A stretch of DNA of 64,000 nucleotides, taken from NCBI RefSeq assembly GCF_009873495.1, contig NZ_CP046703.1, positions 496,001 to 560,000 of the forward strand. Reading direction: 5' to 3'. Position 1 is the stretch's first letter; each line of letters begins with the position of its first letter. The notes beneath the pieces were generated by a model, which was not told the origin of the DNA, did not search any database, and saw only the letters and a list, made by a program, of their open reading frames with translations. The position numbers were made by a program, and so were the translations under genes. Of the stretch, positions 1 to 8,710 are shown in pieces. The stretch comes from Nostoc sp. ATCC 53789. Lineage in GTDB: Bacteria > Cyanobacteriota > Cyanobacteriia > Cyanobacteriales > Nostocaceae.

Positions 1-1319
1 TTGCGGCAGAATTGTCAACATTGCGTGGTCGAGTAGATGCTGTAGAAGTTCGCACAGCAGAATTAGAAGCAAATCAGTTTTCTACGACTACTAAACTTAA
101 TGGAGAGGCAATTATTGCTGGTATTGGTGCTAGTGGTGGCGCTCCTAATGACAGTGACCCGAATATCATCCTAGTCAATAGAGTGCGGTTAAATCTCACT
201 ACTAGCTTTACTGGTAAAGATTCATTAATTACTGGATTGCAAGCCTATAACTTTTTGGGTGGAGTCGATGGACAGGGTAGCCTGCAACAAAGTTTAGGAT
301 TAGCTTCGCCGCTTTTAAGTTCTAGTAGCGCTCGTACCAGTTTTGAACCGCAATTTCCGGGGTTAAATGTCAATACTTTGTCGAGCGTTGGCGCAAACAG
401 CATTCAGCTTTACAAATTGCTGTATATTTTTCCCGTCGCTAATAAATTAACCTTGTTTGCGGGAACTGCGGCGGAAACATCAGATGCTTTTCCTGCAATT
501 ACGCCTTTTTATGGTGAAGGACAAGAATCAATATCTCGTTTCGCTGGTTTAAATCCTGTAGTACGGATTTCTGGTGGGACTTCAGGTACTGGTTTAGCAT
601 CGGCGGCGGGCTTTATTTATAGTATTTCGCCGAATTTGGATTTACGAGCTTTATACGGCAGCGTAAATGCCAATTTACCCCAAAAATCTGCTAGTGAGGC
701 ACTACCAGGAGTTTCTACAACACCTTTGGGAGGAGGTTTATTTAGTGGTAGTAGTGTTATTGCCACACAGTTAACCTTCAAGCCAAGTCCCGCTTTTGAT
801 ATTGGTTTAAACTATGCCCACAGTTATCACGAAATCAATATTTTGGGTACAGGATTAATTAGTAATGATATCGGTGCTTTAGCAGGGGTTGCAGCAGGGA
901 CACCGGTCACACTCAACTCTGTTGGCGGTACGGTAACATGGCGATTGTCTCCCAAGATAGCCTTATCTGGCTACGGTGCAGCACTATTTGTTGATGCTGC
1001 TTCAAATAGCGTGAATGCTTCCACCACCTTTACAAGTTGGATGGCGGGAATTCACTTCAGAGATTTATTCAAGTCAGGAAACACTGCTGGGATTCTTTTT
1101 GGTCAGCCGCTTTTCCGTAGTGATACTGGTGGTTCTGCTCAACTTACCCCCACAGGCGACAATCGGGCGACTCCTTACCATTTAGAAGCCTATTATCGCC
1201 TTCAAGTTAGCGATAATATCAGCATTACCCCTGGTGCGTTTGTTCTCTTTAACCCAGAAGGTAACAGCAACAATGAAACTACGACTGTAGGCGTACTTCG
1301 GACTACTTTTACCTTTTAA
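1..1319 (+). CDS. Cyanobacterial outer-membrane porin (OprB/SomA-like), 5' partial
   Basis: This is the C-terminal part of a porin of the cyanobacterial OprB/iron-uptake-porin (SomA/SomB-like) family, which forms beta-barrel channels in the outer membrane. The reading frame is open to the left edge (AAELSTLRGRV...), so the gene starts outside the window and the TTG at 12 is only an internal codon. What is visible is the end of the coiled-coil linker (about residues 1-20, 'LRGRVDAVEVRTAELEANQFSTTTKL'-like spacing) followed by a long barrel with alternating polar and aromatic strands. It ends in a strand closing with Phe (TTFTF), as expected for a barrel protein recognised by the BAM machinery. 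The N-terminal signal peptide and SLH domain usual in this family would lie upstream. The transported substrate cannot be inferred. Confidence 0.82.
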   Translation, partial: AAELSTLRGRVDAVEVRTAELEANQFSTTTKLNGEAIIAGIGASGGAPNDSDPNIILVNRVRLNLTTSFTGKDSLITGLQAYNFLGGVDGQGSLQQSLGLASPLLSSSSARTSFEPQFPGLNVNTLSSVGANSIQLYKLLYIFPVANKLTLFAGTAAETSDAFPAITPFYGEGQESISRFAGLNPVVRISGGTSGTGLASAAGFIYSISPNLDLRALYGSVNANLPQKSASEALPGVSTTPLGGGLFSGSSVIATQLTFKPSPAFDIGLNYAHSYHEINILGTGLISNDIGALAGVAAGTPVTLNSVGGTVTWRLSPKIALSGYGAALFVDAASNSVNASTTFTSWMAGIHFRDLFKSGNTAGILFGQPLFRSDTGGSAQLTPTGDNRATPYHLEAYYRLQVSDNISITPGAFVLFNPEGNSNNETTTVGVLRTTFTF

Positions 1320-1377
1320 CGATAGCTCCAAATAGCGATCGCACCCTAACTAGCAAGCAAATATCCTCACAAAAATA

Positions 1378-1397
1378 ACACTCCTGAAAAGGAGTGT
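1378..1397 (+). terminator. Hairpin downstream of porin gene
   Basis: Perfect 8-bp stem (ACACTCCT / AGGAGTGT) with a GAAA loop 59 nt after the porin stop. There is no following T run, so it could be a factor-independent terminator lacking a strong U tract or an mRNA-stabilising hairpin. Confidence 0.45.
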
Positions 1398-1866
1398 CGA
1401 GGATAAGATAAATAAGTAGAAATTTGGTGGACGATTATCGAATAATAATATTGTCTTTTTGCCCAAAATCTTTTATGCAAAACTGGTGAGATGCTTAGGT
1501 TAGCTATGCTAAGAATAAAGTGCGTAGCCCATCATAGATATCGCCTCACACATAACCTAATTGTTTCTTTTACCTGAGTTACCAGTTGGATTTGAAATTT
1601 GGTGCTTTTGTATAACCCGCTCAATTTGGCAAGTCACCGCATCTATTCTATATTTAACCTTATCAAAATCAATATTCACCCAAATATAGGCTTTGTCAGG
1701 TCTTTGCTGCTTATAATTCATATATTGCTTTACTTGTCAAGATATTTTGTTATATCTATACAATATAGCTATCTCAATTTCTAAACTACTTTCTCTAGAC
1801 GTATAAGTAAATATGCTTAATATTTACTTAAGATTTTATCTGCTAGAAGTTCAACCACTATTTACT
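1398..1866. other. Intergenic, no convincing gene
   Basis: AT-rich spacer between the porin hairpin and the trxA terminator. A 61-codon frame at 1599-1784 has a hydrophobic, Ile/Leu/Tyr-rich composition typical of translated AT-rich spacer. I see no ribosome binding site or recognisable motif and do not call it. Confidence 0.5.
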
Positions 1867-1892
1867 AAAAGAGACGCGATATTTCGCGCCTC
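1867..1892 (-). terminator. Rho-independent terminator of trxA
   Basis: On the minus strand a 9-bp stem with one G-U pair (GAGGCGCGA / TCGCGTCTC, loop AATA) is followed by TTTT, about 33 nt after the thioredoxin stop codon. Confidence 0.7.
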
Positions 1893-1924
1893 TAAGAAGC
1901 AAAACCTAAATTCTAAGTATTAGC

Positions 1925-2242
1925 TTAAACTTTTGTTTGTAGATATTGCACCAACTGCGGTGCTTGCATCACTCCCTCTATCCTATCCACAGGTTGACCC
2001 TGCTTAAATAGTACTAAAGTTGGTAGAGCAGCAATTTGATACTGAGTAGCCAAATCTGTGTATTTTTCTGTATCAATTTTGACAATCCGTAGGCGATCCT
2101 TAAGTTGGAGATTGACTTGCTCTAAAATTGGCACCATCATTTGGCATGGGCCACACCAGTCAGCGTAAAAATCTACTAATACAGGTACATCAGAAGCAGA
2201 CAGCATCTCTTCAAAGCTGTTAAATTCTTTTTTAGTTGCCAT
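1925..2242 (-). CDS. trxA: Thioredoxin
   Basis: Small cytosolic disulfide reductase of the thioredoxin fold, which passes electrons from thioredoxin reductase to target dithiols. The active site WCGPC is present (Cys30 and Cys33 in the 105-aa numbering), the conserved Asp24 and Phe25 precede it, and the cis-Pro loop appears as 'ALPT'. I chose the ATG at 2242 (105 aa, normal family length). An in-frame TTG at 2263 would add only MKIGVCH, which has no family counterpart. The gene is monocistronic: it has its own terminator and its neighbours are a porin end and the divergent fabG. Cyanobacteria carry several thioredoxins and I cannot say which type (m, x, y) this is, so the symbol is generic. 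Confidence 0.93.
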   Translation of the reverse strand: MATKKEFNSFEEMLSASDVPVLVDFYADWCGPCQMMVPILEQVNLQLKDRLRIVKIDTEKYTDLATQYQIAALPTLVLFKQGQPVDRIEGVMQAPQLVQYLQTKV

Positions 2243-2702
2243 GTGACACACGCCGATTTTCAATTGTTTGTTTCAATAGTAATTCTTAGTAAATAAAATC
2301 GGTACAAGTTTATGAGTTTTGTTGGGAAAATATTAGATTACTCAATATAGATTGATTTATCCGCAAAAATCTTAAATTTTTATAATAAAATCCATGTATC
2401 GTGTGTGTTTGTGTATATGGATTAGATATGTATTTAAACCTATTTTAGCTGTCTAAATAAGGGAAGTTGGCACAATAAAATCATACTATGTAAAGAAAAA
2501 TTAACTAGGCTAAAACCCTTATACCTATTGCCTTATTCCAAAGCTAAATATAAGGGATAACTTATCTATAAAATATCTAATTTGCAGGATGACAGCAAGA
2601 TTGTCTTCCTAAAGAGTGAGATTTTATCTAGACAATATTCAGATGTTCCCTAAATCACCATAAGATAATTAGCGCGGTATTTCTAAGATTGAGGAACATT
2701 AA
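2243..2702. other. trxA-fabG divergent intergenic region
   Basis: 460-bp divergent spacer that must hold both promoters. Positions about 2464-2540 carry a degenerate copy of the repeat that also lies between rppB and rppA (see 10154-10407): shared blocks include AAGTTGGCACAATAAAA and AAAACCCTTAT.CCTATTG. The rest is AT-rich without recognisable sites. Confidence 0.6.
2464..2540. repeat. Degenerate copy of the IS630-like MITE family
   Basis: About 77 bp closely match the left part of the repeat at 10154-10407, including the TIR-proximal block AAGTTGGCACAATAAAA and the internal block GCTAAAACCCTTAT. This copy lacks the 138-bp secondary insertion present at 10224-10361, so it shows the uninterrupted state of that stretch. 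Confidence 0.7.
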
Positions 2703-3449
2703 ATGACATTATTACAAGGTAAAGTCGCAATTGTCACAGGTGCATCACGAGGAATTGGTAAAGCGATCGCAATTGAATTAGCTTCACAAGGAGCGATCGC
2801 AGTTGTCAATTATGCTAGTTCGAGTACTGCGGCTGAGGCAGTTGTTACAGAAATTACAGATGCGGGAGGTCAGGCGATCGCTATCCAAGCAGACGTTTCT
2901 AAAGGCGATCAAGTAGACGCACTAGTTAACGCCGTTATGGAAAAGTTTAGCCGTGTGGATATCTTAGTCAATAACGCAGGGATTACGCGCGACACACTGC
3001 TTTTGCGTTTAAAGCCAGAAGATTGGCAAGCTGTGATAGACCTAAATCTAACTGGTGTTTTCTTATGTACACGCGCCGTCAGTAAAATCATGCTCAAACA
3101 GCGATCGGGGCGAATTATTAACATTACCTCCGTTGCTGGGCAGATGGGCAACCCAGGTCAGTCCAACTACAGCGCCGCCAAAGCAGGTGTAATCGGCTTC
3201 ACGAAAAGCGTTGCCAAAGAACTGGCTACTCGCGGTATTACCGTTAACGCCGTCGCCCCTGGCTTTATCACCACCGATATGACCAGCGATCTTAATAACC
3301 CCGAAGATATCCTAAAATACATCCCCCTCGGTCGCTTCGGTCAGCCCGAAGAAGTCGCTGGGATGGTGCGCTTCCTCGCCGCAGATCCCGCCGCCAACTA
3401 TATCACCGGACAAGTTTTTAACGTCGATGGCGGAATGGTAATGGCTTAA
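2703..3449 (+). CDS. fabG: 3-oxoacyl-[acyl-carrier-protein] reductase
   Basis: NADPH-dependent reductase of fatty-acid elongation (FAS II), reducing 3-oxoacyl-ACP to 3-hydroxyacyl-ACP in the cytosol. It is a 248-aa classical short-chain dehydrogenase: dinucleotide-binding motif TGASRGIG (residues 12-19), structural NNAG near residue 91, and the catalytic set Ser143, Tyr156 and Lys160 (YSAAK). The C-terminal 'ITGQVFNVDGGMVM' is the FabG signature end. Length is exactly that of FabG. The gene stands alone here, not in a fab cluster, as is common in cyanobacteria. A PhaB-type acetoacetyl-CoA reductase is the main alternative within the family, but the overall motif set reads as FabG. Confidence 0.93.
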   Translation: MTLLQGKVAIVTGASRGIGKAIAIELASQGAIAVVNYASSSTAAEAVVTEITDAGGQAIAIQADVSKGDQVDALVNAVMEKFSRVDILVNNAGITRDTLLLRLKPEDWQAVIDLNLTGVFLCTRAVSKIMLKQRSGRIINITSVAGQMGNPGQSNYSAAKAGVIGFTKSVAKELATRGITVNAVAPGFITTDMTSDLNNPEDILKYIPLGRFGQPEEVAGMVRFLAADPAANYITGQVFNVDGGMVMA

Positions 3450-3498
3450 ATAACGCCGATGTGCAACTTATTTTTCAAACCCCTCTCCAAACCTCTCC

Positions 3499-3720
3499 CC
3501 CACAGGGCTACGGTGTACACACAAGTCTTATAAAGTTGTCTAACAGTGTTTCGATCCCCCCTAACCCCCCTTAAAAAGGGGGGAAATTTCTTCAATTCCC
3601 TCAATTTATCGGCGAATTTAGGGGGATAAGATGATTTGTGTGTACACGGTAGCCCACAGGGAGAGAGGCTTTGATTCTTGCTCCCCTTCCCTTGTAAGGA
3701 AGGGAAGGGGGTTAGGTTTG
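3499..3720. repeat. Purine-rich intergenic hairpin repeat, split by a MITE
   Basis: Segments of the 'CCTCTCC...GGGAGAGAGGCTTTGA...CCCCTTCCCTT...AAGGGAAGGGGGTTAGG' type flank the element at 3508-3652. Related copies lie at 14731-14790 and 51690-51772. With the insertion removed, 'CCTCTCCC|CCACAGGG|AGAGAGG' restores the hairpin arm and loop. Confidence 0.6.
3508..3652. mobile_element. MITE with 9-bp target duplication
   Basis: A 145-bp non-coding element. The 20-bp terminal inverted repeats start CTACGGTGTACACACAAG on the left, and the reverse complement of the right end starts CTACCGTGTACACACAAA (two mismatches over 20). It is flanked on both sides by the same 9 bp, CCCACAGGG (3499-3507 and 3653-3661). 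The interior holds a C-rich stretch and its near-complement, so the RNA or single strand would fold. No transposase gene is present, so an autonomous partner must act in trans. Confidence 0.75.
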
Positions 3721-4018
3721 AGAGAAAGTGGCACACAGCGTTAAATAGTTCTGAGTTAACAGTCATTGCAAGGAGGTAGGAGGCTGAGGGTAGTTTTCCT
3801 CCTGCCTTCATCTGAAGAGATATATTTACGTTGACATACAACATAATTCTTCTGTAGAGTGAGTGCGTAATACTGTTTCACTTTCAGGTTGATAGAAATA
3901 GACCGCAGGGGACAGAATTAGAGACAAATCTATTTGTATCAAGCATTTCGTGAAATGGTATCAGCCCTAATCTTTTAAGATTAGTCTAAAACTGAATGAA
4001 AAATATTCCCTAGCAAAG
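3662..4018. other. fabG-chrA intergenic remainder
   Basis: Contains the right part of the purine-rich repeat, then unremarkable sequence. A perfect short palindrome CTAATCTTTTAAGATTAG at 3967-3984 lies 34 nt before the next start and could be a hairpin or operator. A 132-codon minus-strand frame across 3446-3844 merely reads through the repeats and is not called. Confidence 0.4.
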
Positions 4019-5239
4019 ATGACTAACTCAGCACCAAGTCGTTTGGGTGAACTCGCCAAACTGTTTTTTAAACTTGGCGTTATCGGCTTTGGGGGCCCGG
4101 TTGCCCATATTGCCATGATTGAAGATGAAGTGGTTAAGCGTCGTCAGTGGTTGACAAGGGAGCATTTTCTAGATTTGCTGGGCGCAACTAACCTAATTCC
4201 TGGGCCAAATTCCACAGAAATGGCTATCCATATAGGATACATCTATGCAGGTTGGCTGGGGCTGATTGTCTCAGGTATCTGTTTTATCTTACCTGCGGTT
4301 CTAATTACTGGGGGGTTTGCTTGGGTTTATGTTGCCTACGGCACTTTACCTCAAGTAGCTCCGCTCCTTTATGGGATTAAACCGGCTGTTTTAGCAATCA
4401 TTATTAATGCCCTCTGGGGCTTGGCAAAAAAGGCTGTGAAAACTCGCCAATTGTTAGTGATTGCTTTAGCTGTGGCGTTAATAACATTATTATTCAAATT
4501 AAATGAAGTAATTGCCCTATTAGTTGGGGGATTGCTGGGTATGCTTTGGTTACATTCTGGCGATAAAAACGAGAAACCAGGAGATAAAGCCAACTTTCTA
4601 ATTGCTAGTCTCACCACAGGCGCAACTTTAAAGGCATCAACAGTTGTTGCTGCATCAGTAGCTACCGCATCTACTGCAACCAACGTTTCTTTATGGCAGT
4701 TAGGTTGGTTTTTTCTGAAAGTGGGTAGTGTCTTGTTTGGTGGTGGCTACCTTTTGGTGGCTTTTCTCCAAGGAGGATTAGTTCAAGAATATGGCTGGCT
4801 GACACAACAGCAGTTACTAGATGCGATCGCAATTGGTCAATTTACTCCTGGGCCAGTACTTTCGACTGCTACGTTTATTGGTTATATCATTGCCGGCATT
4901 CCTGGCGCAATTATTGCCACAATCGGAATTTTTCTACCTTCTTTTGTTTTCGTTGCTGCCCTGAATCCCTTAATTCCCCGCTTACGGGCCTCTTCTTGGA
5001 GTAGAGCATTTTTGGATGCTGTGAATGTTAGTGCTGTAGCGCTAATGGTTGTTACCACCCTGCAACTGGGTGCAGCCACCTTAACATTACCACAAGCCCC
5101 ATTTGTAGATTTTCTCGGTTTGGCGATCGCGATCGTCTCAGCCATTTTAGCTATTCACTTCCGCATCAATGCTGCATGGCTAGTCTTTGGTAGTGCTTTT
5201 ATTGGATGGGGCGCTTCACTCTTAGGCTACACTCGTTGA
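4019..5239 (+). CDS. chrA: Chromate transporter (CHR family)
   Basis: Inner-membrane protein of the CHR family, whose studied members export chromate by an ion-coupled mechanism. The 406-aa chain shows the family's two homologous halves: 'FFKLGVIGFGGPVAHI' with 'PGPNSTEMAIHIGY' in the first half (residues about 13-80) and 'FFLKVGSVLFGGGYLL' with 'FTPGPVLSTATFIGY' in the second (about 235-300). Each half is followed by several hydrophobic segments, giving roughly 10-12 membrane spans. A hydrophilic linker of about 30 residues separates the halves (around residues 180-215). It stands alone, with no chrB or other metal-resistance gene, so actual substrate (chromate or another oxyanion) is inferred from family only. 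Confidence 0.88.
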   Translation: MTNSAPSRLGELAKLFFKLGVIGFGGPVAHIAMIEDEVVKRRQWLTREHFLDLLGATNLIPGPNSTEMAIHIGYIYAGWLGLIVSGICFILPAVLITGGFAWVYVAYGTLPQVAPLLYGIKPAVLAIIINALWGLAKKAVKTRQLLVIALAVALITLLFKLNEVIALLVGGLLGMLWLHSGDKNEKPGDKANFLIASLTTGATLKASTVVAASVATASTATNVSLWQLGWFFLKVGSVLFGGGYLLVAFLQGGLVQEYGWLTQQQLLDAIAIGQFTPGPVLSTATFIGYIIAGIPGAIIATIGIFLPSFVFVAALNPLIPRLRASSWSRAFLDAVNVSAVALMVVTTLQLGAATLTLPQAPFVDFLGLAIAIVSAILAIHFRINAAWLVFGSAFIGWGASLLGYTR

Positions 5240-5251
5240 AATTGCATATTT

Positions 5252-5442
5252 TATCAAGAAAAATGGGTTTAAAACCCCGTGTTTACTTCGGCTACGCTCA
5301 GTAACCATCCAGCACGGCTTTAAAGTAATGAGTAAGGAGTAATGAGTAATGAGTGAATGAAAAATGGGTATTTACTCATTACTTATTACTTATTACTCAT
5401 TACTCCTTCTTCCCCGTGCGTTCACGGCGGTAAGGATGTCAA
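5252..5442. repeat. About 190-bp repeat, copy A (inverted relative to 12170-12352)
   Basis: Almost identical to the reverse complement of 12170-12352. It contains TTCGGCTACGCTCAGTAACC, the block CCATCCAGCACGGCTTTAAAG, a run of TACTCATTACT/AGTAATGAGTA units in both orientations that can pair with each other, and an end GTTCACGGCGGTAAGGATGTC. That end resembles the hairpin-bearing ends of cyanobacterial IS200/IS605-type elements, so this may be a non-autonomous relative (inference). Confidence 0.7.
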
Positions 5443-5606
5443 CAAAACAGAATTTTGGAGTCATGCGATTTCTTGGTGAGGCTGCGCCAAATTTTCTAGG
5501 CAATAGGCATAAGGGTTTTAGACGTAGCGACTGTCTTAAAAGTCAAGCGATCGTTAACAAAAAAACGTGGGTTGGAGCATTGACGCAACAGAGGAACGCT
5601 GCGCTA

Positions 5607-5698
5607 GATTCGGCGGTGTCTGGTACGGGCTAGAAGACTTATGGCTTGTAGTCTAGATAGTCAAAGCCCGCACCAGACACTCCGCTTCGCCGCCGAAT
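5607..5698. repeat. Long imperfect palindrome beside the IS110 element
   Basis: Arms GATTCGGCGGTGTCTGGTAC... (5611 on) and ...GTACCAGACAC/CGCCGAATC-like (5663-5698; read GCACCAGACACTCCG...CGCCGCCGAATC) face each other around about 30 nt. Dispersed palindromes of this kind are frequent targets of IS110/IS1111 elements. Confidence 0.55.
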
Positions 5699-5835
5699 CT
5701 TCCTCGGTTGCTGGATTTCTCGTGTAGGCAAAAACAGCATGAAAAATTTACCCCAGTTATAGGGGAGCATCAATGCGGATGCCGTACATTGCTGGCTCTG
5801 GGCATCAAGCAAAGTATAAAAAGGTTGACTTGTGA

Positions 5836-6798
5836 TTAAACATTGATAATTGGTTTAAAGTTGTCAGTTAGACACCAAGGCAAATTATCTCGAACCATTG
5901 CATTTAAAATGACTAACATCTTATGAACGCAAGCAGTTAGGGCCAATTTTTTGGATTTACCACGTTCGACAAGGCGCTGATAAAAGGCTTTGATAACGGG
6001 ATTATGACGCATAGCAACCACAGCACCCATATAAAGAGTCGCTCGAACATGGGCACGACCACCATTAATCATCCGCTTACCTTTGTGTTGACCACTATCA
6101 TGATTGATCGGTGCAACACCAACTAAACGAGAGATTTGTTTGGCAGTTAATTGACCGAGTTCTGGTAAGTCAGAAACGAGGGTAGTAGAAATAACTTGAC
6201 CAATACCAGGAGTAGTTTTGAGTAAATTGACTTTATCAATCCATTGTTGATTATTTTGCGTCAATTCCTGAATTTGTTGATTGAGCTGTTTGAGACGCTC
6301 TTCAAGATATTCAATATGAGCCTCAATATCTGCTAATGCTTTACCACGGGCACGCGCCCGACGATTTTTCTCAGCAGTCTGCATCTCGACTAACTGTCTT
6401 CTGCGACTAATTAATTCGCCCAGTTGACGCGCTGTTTCAGATTCAATTGCTAACACCTGGGGTTTCATTGCTTCCCCAAAGTGTGCCAAAATTTGTGCAT
6501 CAATAGCATCAGTTTTTGCCAACCGACCTGTGGCTTTCGCAAAATCTCTTCCAAGGCGTGGATTAATTAATGCTACTGGTAAAAGTGCTGCCTGCAATTG
6601 GATAATAAGTTCTGTTTCTAATCCTCCTGTTGCTTCTAACACAATCAGATTTAAATCAAATGATTTGAGTTGTTCTACTAGATGAGATATTTCTACTTCT
6701 GTATTAGCAACTTTCAATGCTTTACCCATTGGACGGATATAAACATCGAGAGTTGCTTTACTCACATCAATGCCTACCCATTGAGAAATATTTTCCAT
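5836..6798 (-). CDS. IS110-family transposase (DEDD recombinase)
   Basis: 320-aa transposase of the IS110 family. The N-terminal RuvC-like DEDD domain shows Asp11 (GIDVSK), Glu55 (LEATGG) and Asp97/Asp100 (KTDAIDAQ). A central coiled-coil stretch (about 130-195) leads to the C-terminal Transposase_20 domain with 'TTPGIG' and 'LVGVAPINHDSGQHKG', which carries the catalytic serine region. All key residues are present, so it is probably functional. IS110 elements recombine via a bridge RNA encoded in a non-coding end. Candidate non-coding ends are 6799 to about 6990 and about 5640-5835. I could not fix the element's borders, because this family has no or only subterminal inverted repeats. Confidence 0.92.
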   Translation of the reverse strand: MENISQWVGIDVSKATLDVYIRPMGKALKVANTEVEISHLVEQLKSFDLNLIVLEATGGLETELIIQLQAALLPVALINPRLGRDFAKATGRLAKTDAIDAQILAHFGEAMKPQVLAIESETARQLGELISRRRQLVEMQTAEKNRRARARGKALADIEAHIEYLEERLKQLNQQIQELTQNNQQWIDKVNLLKTTPGIGQVISTTLVSDLPELGQLTAKQISRLVGVAPINHDSGQHKGKRMINGGRAHVRATLYMGAVVAMRHNPVIKAFYQRLVERGKSKKLALTACVHKMLVILNAMVRDNLPWCLTDNFKPIINV

Positions 6799-7018
6799 AT
6801 TTCACTCTCAACTAATTTCTGTACCCTGTTTTGAATTCATCCCCTTGATTTAACTCATCCTTGCCCGATACGGACTGTATACTTTAAATATCAGCGTTTA
6901 AAGCTTTGACCCCGGCGACTGTTCGAGTTCTGTCAAAGAGATTGTTGTAGTGACCCATGCTACGAAGCGGTCTATTATGACCAAGGTTGGGACGGTCTAC
7001 TACTATTTCTAAGATACA
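6799..7018. other. Non-coding end of the IS110 element plus flank
   Basis: About 200 bp upstream of the transposase start without a gene. Part of it probably belongs to the element and may encode the bridge RNA. The border is not visible. Confidence 0.4.
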
Positions 7019-7093
7019 AGGTTGGGTGAAGCGGAGCGCAACCCAACATATATCAGAATGTTGGGTTACGCAAAGCCTCCACCCAACCTACAA
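7019..7093. repeat. GTTGGGT...ACCCAAC dispersed hairpin repeat, copy 1
   Basis: Pattern GGTTGGGTGAAGCGGAGCGC-AACCCAACA...TGTTGGGTTACGC...CCACCCAACCTACAA, made of two nested inverted pairs. A second copy is at 29558-29639. Widespread in filamentous cyanobacterial intergenic regions. Confidence 0.75.
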
Positions 7094-7437
7094 TTTTTTT
7101 GCTTTGTGTCCTTCTCTGACTAAAACAAGCCAAAAATATAAATATGGTAAATCTTGCTTTCAAACTATTTTCATGTGATAATCACCATTAACTCCGGTAA
7201 ACCTATAAAGTTAACGGTGTTTATGACAGTAGTTGAAAAATTAAGTTTTTATCTGTACAAACTGGTATAAACATAGCTGTTTATAGCTCGATGGCTGCAT
7301 CTAGAAAAAGTTTTCTACTTTGTGTAGTAACAGACATCATAATTTGAGTTTAAAATTCTAAATATTTAAAGATAAATTCTTTGTGCCAATTTTTATCTAT
7401 ATTTCCATTACCCAATCTAAATTTTTCAAGGTGAAAT
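7094..7437. other. Upstream region of the GST-like gene
   Basis: About 340 bp of AT-rich DNA. An imperfect inverted repeat near 7186-7223 (CACCATTAACT ... AGTTAACGGTG) is the only structure I note. No gene seen. Confidence 0.4.
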
Positions 7438-8655
7438 ATGTCAATTCAAGACACCGTATCTAATTGGGAAGAACTATTAGAAATTGCCCAAAAAAATACA
7501 CCTGCTCGACGGGTGCGTAGACCAGGGCAATCCCCTTCCACCGCTCCCATTCCTAGCAGTCTTCATAAACTACCACCAGATACAGAACCGCCAGTATTGC
7601 TCTACCGCGATACTAACTCTTGGTGTCCATTTTGCGAACGGGTTTGGTTTGCTCTTGAAGAAAAAGAAATTCCCTTTACAACGGAGTTTATCGACTTGAC
7701 TAACAAGCCTAAATGGTATACGGATTTAGTTCCCACGACCCTTGTTCCGGCTGCCAAAATTGAAGGAGAGTTAGTCTATGAATCTAAAGAGATTCTATTA
7801 GCATTAGAAGAACGATTTGGTTCAACTTTGCTTCCTGAAGACCCAGAGGAAAACGCAGTTGCTAGGCAGTGGCTTGAAGAAGCTGAAACCAATGGTGTGA
7901 GAGATATCGCTTATAAATTCCTCCGACAAGCTCCCGAAGATCCTAATGAATTAGCAAGCTTACAGACAGCTTTTGAAGCTAAATTAGACGAACTTGAGCA
8001 ACTTCTAGGAAAGTATTCTGGCCCCTACTTTTTATCTACATTTAGCGTGGTAGATATTACCTATAGCCCCCATTTAGATCGCTTGGCGGCTAACTTACCT
8101 GTTTATCGGGGATATCACCTCAAGGGAAATCCTCGGTATCCTCGCATCAACGCTTGGTTTGAAGCACTCAAACAGCGTCCTGCCTATCACCGCGTCAAAT
8201 CGGATGATACCACCAACAATTTACTTCTACGTCGCCGATGGGGTGTGATACCAATCAGCAATCCTTTGCCCCCAGATCCAGCACTTAGCGAGGAAATCCA
8301 ATTTAGGGCAGAGGCGGCTGAGAGATTGGCTGATAACCGAGAAGTTGCTTTAGGAGACATCCTGAAAAACTCCGGGGTGCAAGCATTGGCGGTTAATGGC
8401 GACACAACAGCCGTTAAAGAAGCGGTTGATTTCCACCTCAGATTGCTGGCCGACTATCTAATTAATGGCAACGGTGCAGCATTACCGTGGGGGCGCGTGG
8501 GCGGCAAAGACAACGCCGATCCGACTGTGGCTGCGGTTGGAGCCATCACACTCGCCTATGTGAGAAATCGCATCTGTGCGCCACGGGATATGAGCGCTGG
8601 TGCAGCAACTGCATTCCGGGCAGCAGCAGATAAGGTGTTGGCATCTCTTTATTAG
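7438..8655 (+). CDS. Glutathione S-transferase-like protein with C-terminal extension
   Basis: 405-aa soluble protein. Residues about 55-140 form a thioredoxin-fold GST N-domain with the motif SWCPFCERVWFALEEK (a CPFC dithiol, as in omega/glutaredoxin-like GSTs) and 'VPTTLVPAAKI', which supplies the cis-Pro. 'YESKEILLALEERF' is the glutathione gamma-glutamyl contact region. The helical GST C-domain follows (about 145-265). A further about 130 residues are unlike standard GSTs, which are usually 200-230 aa. The first 50 residues, basic and proline-rich, are also extra. Such long proteins occur in cyanobacteria and plants. Substrate is unknown; a glutathione-dependent thiol transfer or reduction role is inferred from the Cys motif. 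It is monocistronic, with an ATG and a weak GGTG upstream. Confidence 0.8.
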   Translation: MSIQDTVSNWEELLEIAQKNTPARRVRRPGQSPSTAPIPSSLHKLPPDTEPPVLLYRDTNSWCPFCERVWFALEEKEIPFTTEFIDLTNKPKWYTDLVPTTLVPAAKIEGELVYESKEILLALEERFGSTLLPEDPEENAVARQWLEEAETNGVRDIAYKFLRQAPEDPNELASLQTAFEAKLDELEQLLGKYSGPYFLSTFSVVDITYSPHLDRLAANLPVYRGYHLKGNPRYPRINAWFEALKQRPAYHRVKSDDTTNNLLLRRRWGVIPISNPLPPDPALSEEIQFRAEAAERLADNREVALGDILKNSGVQALAVNGDTTAVKEAVDFHLRLLADYLINGNGAALPWGRVGGKDNADPTVAAVGAITLAYVRNRICAPRDMSAGAATAFRAAADKVLASLY

Positions 8656-8710
8656 CGATCGCTACCGACAGGTTAAGAGTCCTTTTGTCGGTATCAAAAG
8701 TTTTATATCC

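Noticed and set aside
1599..1784. 61-codon frame in porin-trxA spacer
   Set aside because: AT-rich spacer translation with no SD and no recognisable similarity.
3446..3844. 132-codon minus-strand frame after fabG
   Set aside because: Runs through the MITE and purine-rich repeat; no protein-like pattern.
5364..5633. 89-codon frame after the chromate transporter
   Set aside because: Starts in the TACTCATTAC repeat and ends in the palindrome; composed of repeats.
5836..6798. Exact borders of the IS110 element
   Set aside because: No terminal repeats or target duplication could be identified from a single copy.
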